Positions 24,942 to 32,540 of a stretch of DNA of 36,142 nt are shown in pieces. Each line of letters starts with the position of its first letter. Within the stretch, counting starts at the first letter, position 1. The position numbers and the translations under genes are program-made. Origin of the DNA: an uncultured Lachnospiraceae bacterium (GTDB lineage: Bacteria > Bacillota > Clostridia > Lachnospirales > Lachnospiraceae); contig CALGGH010000270.1 in NCBI GenBank assembly GCA_937916415.1, positions 1 to 36,142 on the forward strand, written 5' to 3'. The notes beneath the pieces were generated by a model that saw nothing but the letters and a program-made list of their open reading frames with translations, searched no databases and was not told the origin of the DNA.

Positions 24942-25997
24942 ATGGGGGGAAACAGGAACAAAGGCCTGGACATATGCAGGATGCTGGCCTGTGCGCTTGT
25001 TATCATCAATCATAACAATTCCAAGGTCATGCTGCAGGTTGACGACATGTCCCTGGCATGGCTGGTCACGGTGGCGGTGGTGTACCTGACCAAGGTTGCC
25101 GTTCCCATTTTCTTCATGATCACGGGATATAATCTTATCCACAGGAATGATGACCGCCCTAAGTATTTTGAACGCATGTTTAGAATACTTGTGGTTCTGG
25201 CGGTTTTTACCCTGCTGTATTATATTTGGAAATGCATGATCGGCGTGTATGAGCTTAGACCGGGTGCCCTGGGCGTGGCTGATTTTTTGCTGGGATACGT
25301 ACGAGTGCTGTTTAGGGACGTGGTCACTGATTCGTATTGGTATCTCTATGCATATCTTGGACTGTTGATATGCATGCCTGCCTTTCAGAAACTGGCTTTG
25401 GGAGCATCCGAACGCATCACGCGCCGTGTCCTTGCGGCGTCTCTTATCGTGCTGTCGGTGATTCCTGCCGTGAATGTTTTTTTCCCGGGAATATTCCTTT
25501 CGGAGCATTTTGAGCTTCCCGGCATCACGATGTCAGTGGCATACCTTTTTGTGGGACATGTGGCCTATCTGAACCGGAATGGCGGACGGCGCATTGCCGG
25601 AAAGGCGGTGTGTTCGCTGATCGCAGGGCTGATCTTTAACGCTTGCATGATGTTTGCCGAATGGCATCATACGGGCGGCACGTCCTGCCTGTCAATGTCG
25701 GAGATATGGAGTCCGGGGATAATCGCATGCAGCATTTCGCTTTTTGCACTGGCACTCAAGCTTAGAATGCACGGAGGATTGGCGGAAAAGATCATTGAAG
25801 TGATCGTTCCGCTTACTTTTGGGGTATATCTGATCGGAGACTTCATGTGCTCGTCCACGCATTTGATCTACTATTGGCTGTGCCCGCACATGAACAGGCT
25901 TCTGGCAGTGGCGATCCAGGACGTGGCCGCGCTGCTGTGCGGATGCCTGATCGTGGCACTGGTCAGGTGCGTTCCGGCGATCAGGAAATGGATATGA
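24942..25997 (+). CDS. Acyltransferase-3 family membrane protein
   Basis: A 351-residue protein with about ten hydrophobic helices and the N-terminal family motif: GLDICRMLACALVIINHNN places the conserved basic/acidic residues and His24 in the first helix. Members (OafA, WecH, YiaH-like) move acetyl or other acyl groups from cytoplasmic CoA to sugars of exported glycans. It begins 4 bp after the GT2 stop, and GGAG lies about 9 nt upstream. Its stop overlaps the start of the next gene, so the three genes 24002-27358 look like one translational unit. The acyl group and target are unknown. It is independent of the carrier-protein system at 8434-13717. Confidence 0.85.
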   Translation: MGGNRNKGLDICRMLACALVIINHNNSKVMLQVDDMSLAWLVTVAVVYLTKVAVPIFFMITGYNLIHRNDDRPKYFERMFRILVVLAVFTLLYYIWKCMIGVYELRPGALGVADFLLGYVRVLFRDVVTDSYWYLYAYLGLLICMPAFQKLALGASERITRRVLAASLIVLSVIPAVNVFFPGIFLSEHFELPGITMSVAYLFVGHVAYLNRNGGRRIAGKAVCSLIAGLIFNACMMFAEWHHTGGTSCLSMSEIWSPGIIACSISLFALALKLRMHGGLAEKIIEVIVPLTFGVYLIGDFMCSSTHLIYYWLCPHMNRLLAVAIQDVAALLCGCLIVALVRCVPAIRKWI

Positions 25998-27358
25998 TGA
26001 CCTTTGGTGAAAAACAGAAAAACATATGGTTGCTTATGATGCGTACCGTTATGGTGGGTGCTCTGCTAATCATCTCGCTCATTTCCATATGTTCGGAGCC
26101 TGGGGTTCATCCCGACGAATTCGACGTCAGGGCATGCATGGACTGGGGAATGACGCATTGGATCTGGCCTGACATGAGGACGCGCGGGATCGGACTGGGA
26201 GATACCTATAGCTATTACGGATATACCAAGGTCTGTAATTATTCACCGTATTTCCTGGTGATGGGCAAGGTTGCCTATGTCTTTGCCCGGTTTATGGACG
26301 TGCTCCCTTATTACCGAATGCCAAACCTGCTGCTTGGCATCGGACTGGCGATCGCAGTCATCCGAAGAGTCAGGACCAGGCCATACGTGATGCTTGCGTT
26401 TGGCATCTGCGTCCAGGCCTGGTACGTATTCTCATACGTTACGGCAGATGCGATGGATTTTGTTCTTGCCTTTGTGAGCATCATGCTCCTGGCGGACCGG
26501 GGGAGCGTGCTGTGGAAGACGATAGACGGCGAATGCTTAAGCCCGCGGCGCATCACCCTTAACTGCGTGCTGCTGGGTCTGACGTACGGTCTCATGCTGC
26601 TTGGCAAGTACTATTATTATGCCAACATGGTGCTGACCTTCGTGGTTCTCGTAGAGCACCTCGTCAGGACTGAACCCGGCAGGAAGCGGTCAGTTTTTGG
26701 CAGATACCTGATCATCCTGGGCGTATGCCTGTGCGTATGGCTGGCCAGGTTTGGACTGGACGTACGTTACTATGGTACGAACAAAGCGGAAGTGAAGATG
26801 CAGATGGCGGAGGAATACGCGTCTCCCGACAAAAAGCCTTCGACGCCGCCCGAAGATCAGGACGTGACCTGGCACATGGCGTCAAAGGGATATTCGATCG
26901 CCGATTTCTTTGAGATAAATGACCGCTGGCTCATTCAAAGCTTCAGGTCCTTTGCCGGATCACGGATCACGAACTCGGGAGACGGGATATATTATTGGAT
27001 GATGCTCATCCTTTACCTGTTCATATATGCCGTGCTGGGAACCTATGCATGGAGGGAAGGCCACAGGATTGCCTTTTTGACGGTTACCGCCTTAAACGTA
27101 GGTGGGATAATTGCGTCCGTGCTCAATTCGTATCTTATCGACTCACAGCCTCAGGGCAGGTATCTGCTGCCCATTTTGCTTTCAACGAGTTTTTTGGGGA
27201 GCAGGAGCCGCAAGCTATGGGACAATATCTTTTTTAGGGGTGCGGTGGCCCTGGCGGCGTGTCTGGCTGTCATTTATTTCGGACTTGTGGACGTTCGCAA
27301 GCTCATCGACCTGGGTTACGTGCGGGGGTTGTTAGCGGGCATCTGTTTTTTTGGATAA
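25994..27358 (+). CDS. GT-C-like membrane glycosyltransferase
   Basis: A 454-residue polytopic protein. After the first helix comes GVHPDEFDVRACMDW, an acidic loop in the place where GT-C enzymes carry the catalytic Asp/Glu, then YSYYGYTKVCNYSPYFL. About ten further helices follow. The start is ATG at 25994, which overlaps the acyltransferase stop (ATGA) and has an AGGA upstream. A longer frame start at 25847 lies wholly inside the upstream gene and reads as shadow sequence. It likely uses the lipid-linked sugar made by the GT2 at 24002. No specific family name is certain. Confidence 0.72.
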   Translation: MMTFGEKQKNIWLLMMRTVMVGALLIISLISICSEPGVHPDEFDVRACMDWGMTHWIWPDMRTRGIGLGDTYSYYGYTKVCNYSPYFLVMGKVAYVFARFMDVLPYYRMPNLLLGIGLAIAVIRRVRTRPYVMLAFGICVQAWYVFSYVTADAMDFVLAFVSIMLLADRGSVLWKTIDGECLSPRRITLNCVLLGLTYGLMLLGKYYYYANMVLTFVVLVEHLVRTEPGRKRSVFGRYLIILGVCLCVWLARFGLDVRYYGTNKAEVKMQMAEEYASPDKKPSTPPEDQDVTWHMASKGYSIADFFEINDRWLIQSFRSFAGSRITNSGDGIYYWMMLILYLFIYAVLGTYAWREGHRIAFLTVTALNVGGIIASVLNSYLIDSQPQGRYLLPILLSTSFLGSRSRKLWDNIFFRGAVALAACLAVIYFGLVDVRKLIDLGYVRGLLAGICFFG

Positions 27359-27384
27359 AAAGATGGTAAGATTAGTTTTGGTGA

Positions 27385-27412
27385 TTGTGGTTGTTCCCAT
27401 CCATGAGATAAT
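27385..27412 (+). promoter_or_regulatory. Candidate promoter upstream of rmlA
   Basis: TTGTGG (27385-27390) and GATAAT (27407-27412) are spaced 16 bp in the 126-bp gap after the GT-C gene. This is the largest gap in the 22.8-36 kb run and the best place there for an internal promoter. Confidence 0.4.
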
Positions 27413-27436
27413 ACATCCATGTATTTCCGAACAAAA

Positions 27437-27458
27437 CAATTCTCGTACATGAGAATTG
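27437..27458. repeat. Perfect inverted repeat in the rmlA leader
   Basis: CAATTCTC (27437-27444) and GAGAATTG (27451-27458) are exact 8-bp arms with a 6-base loop (GTACAT). No T run follows in either direction, so it fits an operator or RNA hairpin better than a terminator. It lies about 25 bp after the candidate -10 and 26 bp before the ATG. Confidence 0.5.
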
Positions 27459-27484
27459 GGCTTGAATGATCGTGAGGTATTATT

Positions 27485-28354
27485 ATGAAAGGTATCATAC
27501 TGGCCGGGGGATCCGGCACCAGGCTGTATCCGCTGACCAAGGCCATATCCAAACAGATCATGCCGGTATATGACAAGCCCATGATCTACTATCCGCTGTC
27601 CACGCTGATGCTGGCGGGGATACGCGAGATCCTGATCATATCCACTCCCCGGGACCTGCCGGTATTTGAAGAACTCTTTGGCACCGGAGAGCAGCTGGGG
27701 CTCAGTTTCAGCTATGCGGTGCAGGAGCAGCCCAGGGGACTTGCGGATGCCTTCATCATAGGCGCGGATTTCATAGGCAGCGATACGGTCGCGCTGGTGC
27801 TCGGAGACAACATATTCTATGGCCAGAGCTTTTCGAAGGTGCTTAAGGCTGCGGCAGCCAGGGACAGCGGTGCCACGATCTTTGGATACTACGTGCGTGA
27901 TCCCGGGGAATATGGCGTGGTGGAATTCGACGCTGACGGCATGGTCATCTCCATAGAGGAGAAACCGGAGAATCCCAGGAGCAATTACGCGGTGCCGGGA
28001 CTATATTTCTATGACAACGAGGTCGTGGACATTGCGGCTAACGTCAAGCCCTCCGCTCGCGGAGAGATAGAGATCACCAGCATCAACAATGCATATCTTG
28101 AGAAGGGAACCCTCAGGGTGGAGACATTGGGAAGGGGATTTGCATGGCTGGATACGGGTAATCATGACTCGTTGCTGGATGCGGCAGACTTCGTGGCGGC
28201 ATTCCAAAAAAGGCAGGGCCTGTACGTCAGCTGCATAGAGGAGATAGCGTACAAGCGCGGCTTCATAGACAGGGACCAGCTCATCAGGCTGGCAGAGCCC
28301 TTGCTTAAGACCAATTATGGCAAGTATCTGATGGAGGTGGCGGAAGGCCTGTAA
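27485..28354 (+). CDS. rmlA: Glucose-1-phosphate thymidylyltransferase
   Basis: A 289-residue nucleotidyltransferase: GGSGTRLYP at 8-16, KQIMPVYDKPMIYYPLSTL, and the metal-site GDNIFYG near 110 are diagnostic of RmlA. It makes dTDP-glucose from dTTP and glucose 1-phosphate, the entry to dTDP-rhamnose, and is usually inhibited by the end product. The SD GAGG lies 7 nt before the ATG. It follows a 126-bp gap with a candidate promoter and palindrome. The length is standard. The next gene, a lysozyme, begins 3 bp after its stop. Confidence 0.98.
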   Translation: MKGIILAGGSGTRLYPLTKAISKQIMPVYDKPMIYYPLSTLMLAGIREILIISTPRDLPVFEELFGTGEQLGLSFSYAVQEQPRGLADAFIIGADFIGSDTVALVLGDNIFYGQSFSKVLKAAAARDSGATIFGYYVRDPGEYGVVEFDADGMVISIEEKPENPRSNYAVPGLYFYDNEVVDIAANVKPSARGEIEITSINNAYLEKGTLRVETLGRGFAWLDTGNHDSLLDAADFVAAFQKRQGLYVSCIEEIAYKRGFIDRDQLIRLAEPLLKTNYGKYLMEVAEGL

Positions 28355-28357
28355 CGG

Positions 28358-29608
28358 ATGAATTCCCGAATCGTTAAGCAGTCCATAATCATGGGAATAC
28401 TGATGTTCGTGCTGATCATGGCCGTGGTGGTCGTGACCAACTGGGATACTGTCAGACGTAAACTTGGACTTCGCAGCAGCCATCCCGTGACCGTGGCCGA
28501 GGAGAATCCGGAGTTTACGGGAGGTCAGGTCGGCAATGACCTGACCGCTTTCATGCGGGATGAAGATTTTTTTGACAAAAAGCAGTATAAGCCGGGCGTG
28601 ACCGTTGAGAATGGGATCAAGGTCAACGTGATGATGGATTCCGTCGGGCAGGATCTCAGGATCATGGTCATAGACGCCCTGGGGAACCTGGCCATCGGCA
28701 CTCCTTTTGAGGCGGAGATAGAGAACGTCGGCAGGTACGTTGATGAGGACCGTGACGGCATAATCTACGTGGAACACCTGCGCGAGGGAGAGTACTACGT
28801 CAAGCTTTCTCAGATGGAGGGATACATAGTCCCCCGGACCAAGACCATGATCAAGATCAGCAAGACGCTGGAGTACAAGGCCCTCAGCGACATAGCTTAT
28901 CTGGTGCTCAATGAGGACGAGGTGGACATCACGGCCGACGATACCGAGGTGAACGGAGCCCTGGCGGATGCGGACGGCACCGAACATACCGCGACGGATT
29001 ATTATGAGACCTCGGGTAAGATCGGAATCGACGTCTCCAGATATAATAAGGAAATAGACTGGGACAAGGTGGCTGACGACGGCATAGAATTCGCCATCAT
29101 CAGGTGTGGATACAGGGGCGCGTCATCGGGTTCGCTCGTGCGTGACTCGCTTTTCAAGGACAACTGCCTGGGCGCCATCAAGGCGGGAATCCCGATCGGG
29201 GTCTATTTCTTCTCACAGGCGGTCAATGAGACCGAGGCCATAGAGGAGGCGAGCATGGTCATAGAAGAGTGCAAGCTCTACAGGCTGGACCTGCCGATCT
29301 TCATAGACTCGGAGTCAGCCGGCGGCAAGGGACGCGCGGATTCGCTGAACAAGGAGGACCGCACCGCCATAACCAAGGCCTTTTGCGAGACGGTGGCCAA
29401 CTCCGGATACGAGGCCGGCGTATACGCTTCCAGGAACTGGTGGGAAAAGAAACTGGATGCCGAGAAGCTGACGCCGTATCATGCATGGCTGGCTGAGTAC
29501 ACCGAGGAGCCGCTGTATGACGGATACTATGATTACTGGCAGTATACCTCCAAGGGCACGGTGGATGGCATAGAGACCAGGGTTGACTTAAACGTAAGCT
29601 ACAGATGA
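28358..29608 (+). CDS. Membrane-anchored GH25 lysozyme
   Basis: A 416-residue protein with an N-terminal membrane helix (about 7-27), a Cna-B-like beta domain (about 85-170, with VDEDRDGIIYVEHL) and a C-terminal GH25 domain (222-416). GIDVSRYN, FAIIRCGYRGASSGSL, the catalytic FIDSES and YYDYWQYTSKG match the larger lysozyme at 19757 closely, so the two are paralogues. This one lacks the long cytoplasmic part, the Big_2 domain and the wall repeat. It lies between rmlA and rmlC with gaps of 3 and 13 bp, so it is co-expressed with sugar-nucleotide genes. I infer local cutting of peptidoglycan during placement of the polymer. Confidence 0.9.
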   Translation: MNSRIVKQSIIMGILMFVLIMAVVVVTNWDTVRRKLGLRSSHPVTVAEENPEFTGGQVGNDLTAFMRDEDFFDKKQYKPGVTVENGIKVNVMMDSVGQDLRIMVIDALGNLAIGTPFEAEIENVGRYVDEDRDGIIYVEHLREGEYYVKLSQMEGYIVPRTKTMIKISKTLEYKALSDIAYLVLNEDEVDITADDTEVNGALADADGTEHTATDYYETSGKIGIDVSRYNKEIDWDKVADDGIEFAIIRCGYRGASSGSLVRDSLFKDNCLGAIKAGIPIGVYFFSQAVNETEAIEEASMVIEECKLYRLDLPIFIDSESAGGKGRADSLNKEDRTAITKAFCETVANSGYEAGVYASRNWWEKKLDAEKLTPYHAWLAEYTEEPLYDGYYDYWQYTSKGTVDGIETRVDLNVSYR

Positions 29609-29621
29609 CCGGAGGATCAAA

Positions 29622-30173
29622 ATGGGAAAGATAACCGTTGAAACATGTCACATAGAGGGGCTGAAGGTGATCACCCCCGAGGTATTCGGAGATGCCAGGG
29701 GATATTTTACCGAGACGTATCACAAGCAGGCTTATGCGGAGGCAGGCATAGACGCGGAGTTCGTGCAGGACAACCAGTCCGCATCGCGTAAGGGCGTTCT
29801 CAGGGGACTGCATTTCCAGATCAACCATCCCCAGGCGAAGCTGGTCAGGGTCATCTTCGGAGAGGTCTTCGACGTGGCCGTGGACATGAGACCCGGTTCC
29901 CCCACCTATGGACAGTGGTACGGACTCATTTTGTCGGCGGACAACAGGAAGCAGTTTTACGTACCGGAGAATTTCGCGCACGGATTCCTGGTGCTCTCGG
30001 ATCATGCGGAGTTCTGCTATAAGGTTACGGATTTTTATCATCCTAATGACGAGGGCGGCATCATGTACAATGATCCCGACATAGGCGTGGAATGGCCCAT
30101 TCCCGAGGGCATGGAGCTGATCATGTCCGAGAAGGACGGTAAATGGGGTGGCATCAAGGACGTACGCAGGTAA
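29622..30173 (+). CDS. rmlC: dTDP-4-dehydrorhamnose 3,5-epimerase
   Basis: A 183-residue cupin. RGLHFQ places catalytic His64, Lys73 follows in the AKLVRV strand, and FCYKVTDFY near 131-139 gives the active-site Tyr133. It converts dTDP-4-keto-6-deoxyglucose to the L-lyxo keto sugar, the third step to dTDP-rhamnose. GGAGG lies 6 nt before the ATG. The stop overlaps the exporter start by one base (TAATG). No gene for the final reductase RmlD is in the window. Confidence 0.96.
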   Translation: MGKITVETCHIEGLKVITPEVFGDARGYFTETYHKQAYAEAGIDAEFVQDNQSASRKGVLRGLHFQINHPQAKLVRVIFGEVFDVAVDMRPGSPTYGQWYGLILSADNRKQFYVPENFAHGFLVLSDHAEFCYKVTDFYHPNDEGGIMYNDPDIGVEWPIPEGMELIMSEKDGKWGGIKDVRR

Positions 30174-31186
30174 TGGCAGGCAGTGGCACTAAGGATCAAA
30201 AGCATACCGCCAAGAGGGTGATCCTGTCCATGGTGATCGTTCTCTGCATTGCCCTGGCAGTTCTGGTTTTCTTTCATGACAATCCATTGGACAATCCCGG
30301 CACGGCGAGGCTCAAAAAAATCAGCGGGATTTCGCTGATCACGGTTTCGTGCGTGCTTTTTTGCATCTTTTTTGATCAGCTCAAGGTTATTCCGCTGGAA
30401 CTGCTGCAGAGCAGAAAGCTGATATGGAAGCTGGCCAAAAATGACTTCAGGAAACGCTATGCCGGATCCTATCTGGGCGCGGTGTGGGCGCTGGCCCAGC
30501 CCGTGGTCACGGTGCTCATGTATTGGATCGTTTTTGACAAGGTATTCAATACGAGGTCTCAGATGGTGGCCAGTGGCGTGGAGGTGCCCTACGTTCTCTT
30601 TTTGACGGCGGGACTCGTGCCCTGGTTCTTTTTTCAGGAGGCACTGAATCACGGCATGATGGCCATGATCGAGTATAATTATCTGGTCAAAAAGGTCGTG
30701 TTTAACATTTCCGTGCTGCCCATCATCAAGGTGATAGGTGCCTGGTTCACGCACCTGTTCTTTACGGTGATACTGCTCATTGCGGCTGCATTTTACAAGT
30801 ATCCCCCCAGCCTGTATACGCTGCAGGTCATTTACTATGACCTGTGCCTGTTTTTGCTGGTGCTGGCGCTCAGTTACGTTAACTGCGCAATCGTCGTTTT
30901 TTTCAGGGATCTGCAGCAGATCGTTGCCATAGTACTGCAGATAGGCATGTGGGCGACGCCGATACTCTGGGACATACACATGGTTCCCGATCAGTTTAAG
31001 CCCCTGTTTAAGCTTAATCCGATGGTCTACATAGTCAACGGATTCAGGTTTTCCGTATACGGAGGGGAATGGTTCTGGACGCATTTTTACTCCAGCGCCT
31101 ATTTCTGGATATTGCTGCTGCTGCTCTACACCATTGGCGGCATGATGTTTAAGAAGCTCAAGGTACACTTTGCCGACGTGCTGTGA
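30173..31186 (+). CDS. wzm: ABC-2 polysaccharide exporter, membrane subunit
   Basis: A 337-residue membrane protein of the Wzm/TagG/RgpC type. The family core starts near residue 86 with LAKNDFRKRYAGSYLGAVWALAQP and has the usual six helices, including the FLTAGLVPWFFF segment. The first 85 residues hold two extra helices (about 15-35 and 50-67) that standard Wzm proteins lack. The start ATG overlaps the rmlC stop (TAATG); the SD is weak (AGG close to the ATG), so reinitiation is likely. An ATG at 30143 would lie inside rmlC. It works with the ATPase gene next to it to move finished lipid-linked chains across the membrane. Confidence 0.93.
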   Translation: MAGSGTKDQKHTAKRVILSMVIVLCIALAVLVFFHDNPLDNPGTARLKKISGISLITVSCVLFCIFFDQLKVIPLELLQSRKLIWKLAKNDFRKRYAGSYLGAVWALAQPVVTVLMYWIVFDKVFNTRSQMVASGVEVPYVLFLTAGLVPWFFFQEALNHGMMAMIEYNYLVKKVVFNISVLPIIKVIGAWFTHLFFTVILLIAAAFYKYPPSLYTLQVIYYDLCLFLLVLALSYVNCAIVVFFRDLQQIVAIVLQIGMWATPILWDIHMVPDQFKPLFKLNPMVYIVNGFRFSVYGGEWFWTHFYSSAYFWILLLLLYTIGGMMFKKLKVHFADVL

Positions 31187-31194
31187 GGTGGGAA

Positions 31195-32478
31195 ATGCCC
31201 GATTCTGACGTAGCGATCAAAGTTGAACACGTGGACAAGGTCTACAAGCTGTACGAAAAGCCCTCAGACAGGCTGAGGGAGGCTCTTGGACTGTCCAAAT
31301 GCAGGCATACGGATCACAGCGCCCTCAGGGACGTGAGCCTGACGATCCATAAGGGTGAGACCGTGGGCATCATAGGCACCAATGGCTCGGGCAAGTCCAC
31401 GATACTCAAGATCATCACCGGGGTATTAAACCCTACGGCGGGCATAGTGTCGGTGGAGGGGCGAATCTCCGCGCTGCTTGAACTCGGCGCCGGCTTTAAC
31501 ATGGAATACAACGGCATAGACAACATATACTTAAACGGCACGATGATCGGCTTTTCGGAAAAGGAGATTGACGAGAAGCTCCAGTCCATACTGGATTTCG
31601 CCGACATCGGCGAATACGCGTACCAGCCGGTCAAGACCTATTCCAGCGGCATGTTCGTCCGCCTGGCCTTTGCGGTGGCCATCAACATAGATCCCGAGAT
31701 ACTGATAGTGGACGAGGCCCTTTCAGTAGGAGACGTGTTCTTTCAGGCCAAATGCTATCATAAATTTGAAGAATTCAAGGAAATGGGCAAGACAATACTC
31801 TTCGTCAGTCATGACTTAAGCTCCATCGCCAAGTATTGCGACAGGGTCGTGCTCCTGAACCGGGGAGTCAAGCTCGGCGAAGGCGGCCCGAAGGAGATGA
31901 TAGATGCCTACAAAAAGGTTCTGGTCGGCCAGTACGAGCTGCCCGATGACGGGGGCTCGGAAAAGGTGAGGCTGCTGGATGATGATGACGTAAGGCGGGC
32001 TGCGGCGGAGGCCGCGGACGGAGTGAACGTCAATCCCGACCTGATAGAATATGGCTCTCAAAAGGCCGTGATCACGGAGTACGCGATCCTGGACGAAAAC
32101 GGCACCCAGACCTCAGCCATAATCAAGGGAAGCGATTATGCCATACGCATGAAGGTGGAGATAAAGGAGGACATACCCGGTCCCATCTTCGCCTATACGA
32201 TCAAGAACATAAGGGGCACTGAGATAACGGGAACCAACACGATGCTGGAAAAAAGCTTCCTGGAGCCGGTACGTGCCGGAGAGGTAAAGGAGATAGAGTT
32301 TACCCAACACATGAACCTGCAGGGCGGTGAATATCTGGTGAGCCTGGGCTGTACCGGATTCGAGGAGGACGTGTTCACGGTGTATCACAGGCTATATGAC
32401 GTGATGGGTCTTACCGTCGTGTCTGACAAGGACACCGTGGGGTATTATGACAGCGAGTCCAGGGTTACGGTGAAATAG
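31195..32478 (+). CDS. wzt: ABC polysaccharide exporter ATPase with cargo-binding C-terminal domain
   Basis: A 427-residue protein. The ATPase half has Walker A GTNGSGKST (about 61-69), a YSSGM signature near 149 and Walker B EILIVDEAL near 167-175, with the ISALLELGAGFN segment typical of Wzt/TagH. Residues about 285-427 are a beta-rich extension (AVITEYAILDENG...) of the Wzt-C type. In E. coli O9a and related systems that domain binds the modified end of the glycan and makes export depend on it. GAGG just upstream favours ATG at 31195 over GTG at 31183. The next gene encodes a candidate end-modifying enzyme. Confidence 0.93.
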   Translation: MPDSDVAIKVEHVDKVYKLYEKPSDRLREALGLSKCRHTDHSALRDVSLTIHKGETVGIIGTNGSGKSTILKIITGVLNPTAGIVSVEGRISALLELGAGFNMEYNGIDNIYLNGTMIGFSEKEIDEKLQSILDFADIGEYAYQPVKTYSSGMFVRLAFAVAINIDPEILIVDEALSVGDVFFQAKCYHKFEEFKEMGKTILFVSHDLSSIAKYCDRVVLLNRGVKLGEGGPKEMIDAYKKVLVGQYELPDDGGSEKVRLLDDDDVRRAAAEAADGVNVNPDLIEYGSQKAVITEYAILDENGTQTSAIIKGSDYAIRMKVEIKEDIPGPIFAYTIKNIRGTEITGTNTMLEKSFLEPVRAGEVKEIEFTQHMNLQGGEYLVSLGCTGFEEDVFTVYHRLYDVMGLTVVSDKDTVGYYDSESRVTVK

Positions 32479-32540
32479 CTGTCAAAAAAGCAGAAAAATC
32501 GGCATTCCACAGAACAGATTATTAAAAAAGGATTTAACAA

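Noticed and set aside
25847..25993. Upstream extension of the GT-C-like protein to 25847
   Set aside because: The added 49 residues are out-of-frame reading of the acyltransferase gene. The ATGA overlap at 25994 is the normal coupling.
28001..31168. Long minus-strand frames at 28001-28987 and 30038-31168 as real genes
   Set aside because: They are exactly opposite rmlA/lysozyme and rmlC/wzm, have His/Gln-rich mirror composition, no family motifs and no SD. The plus-strand genes are certain.
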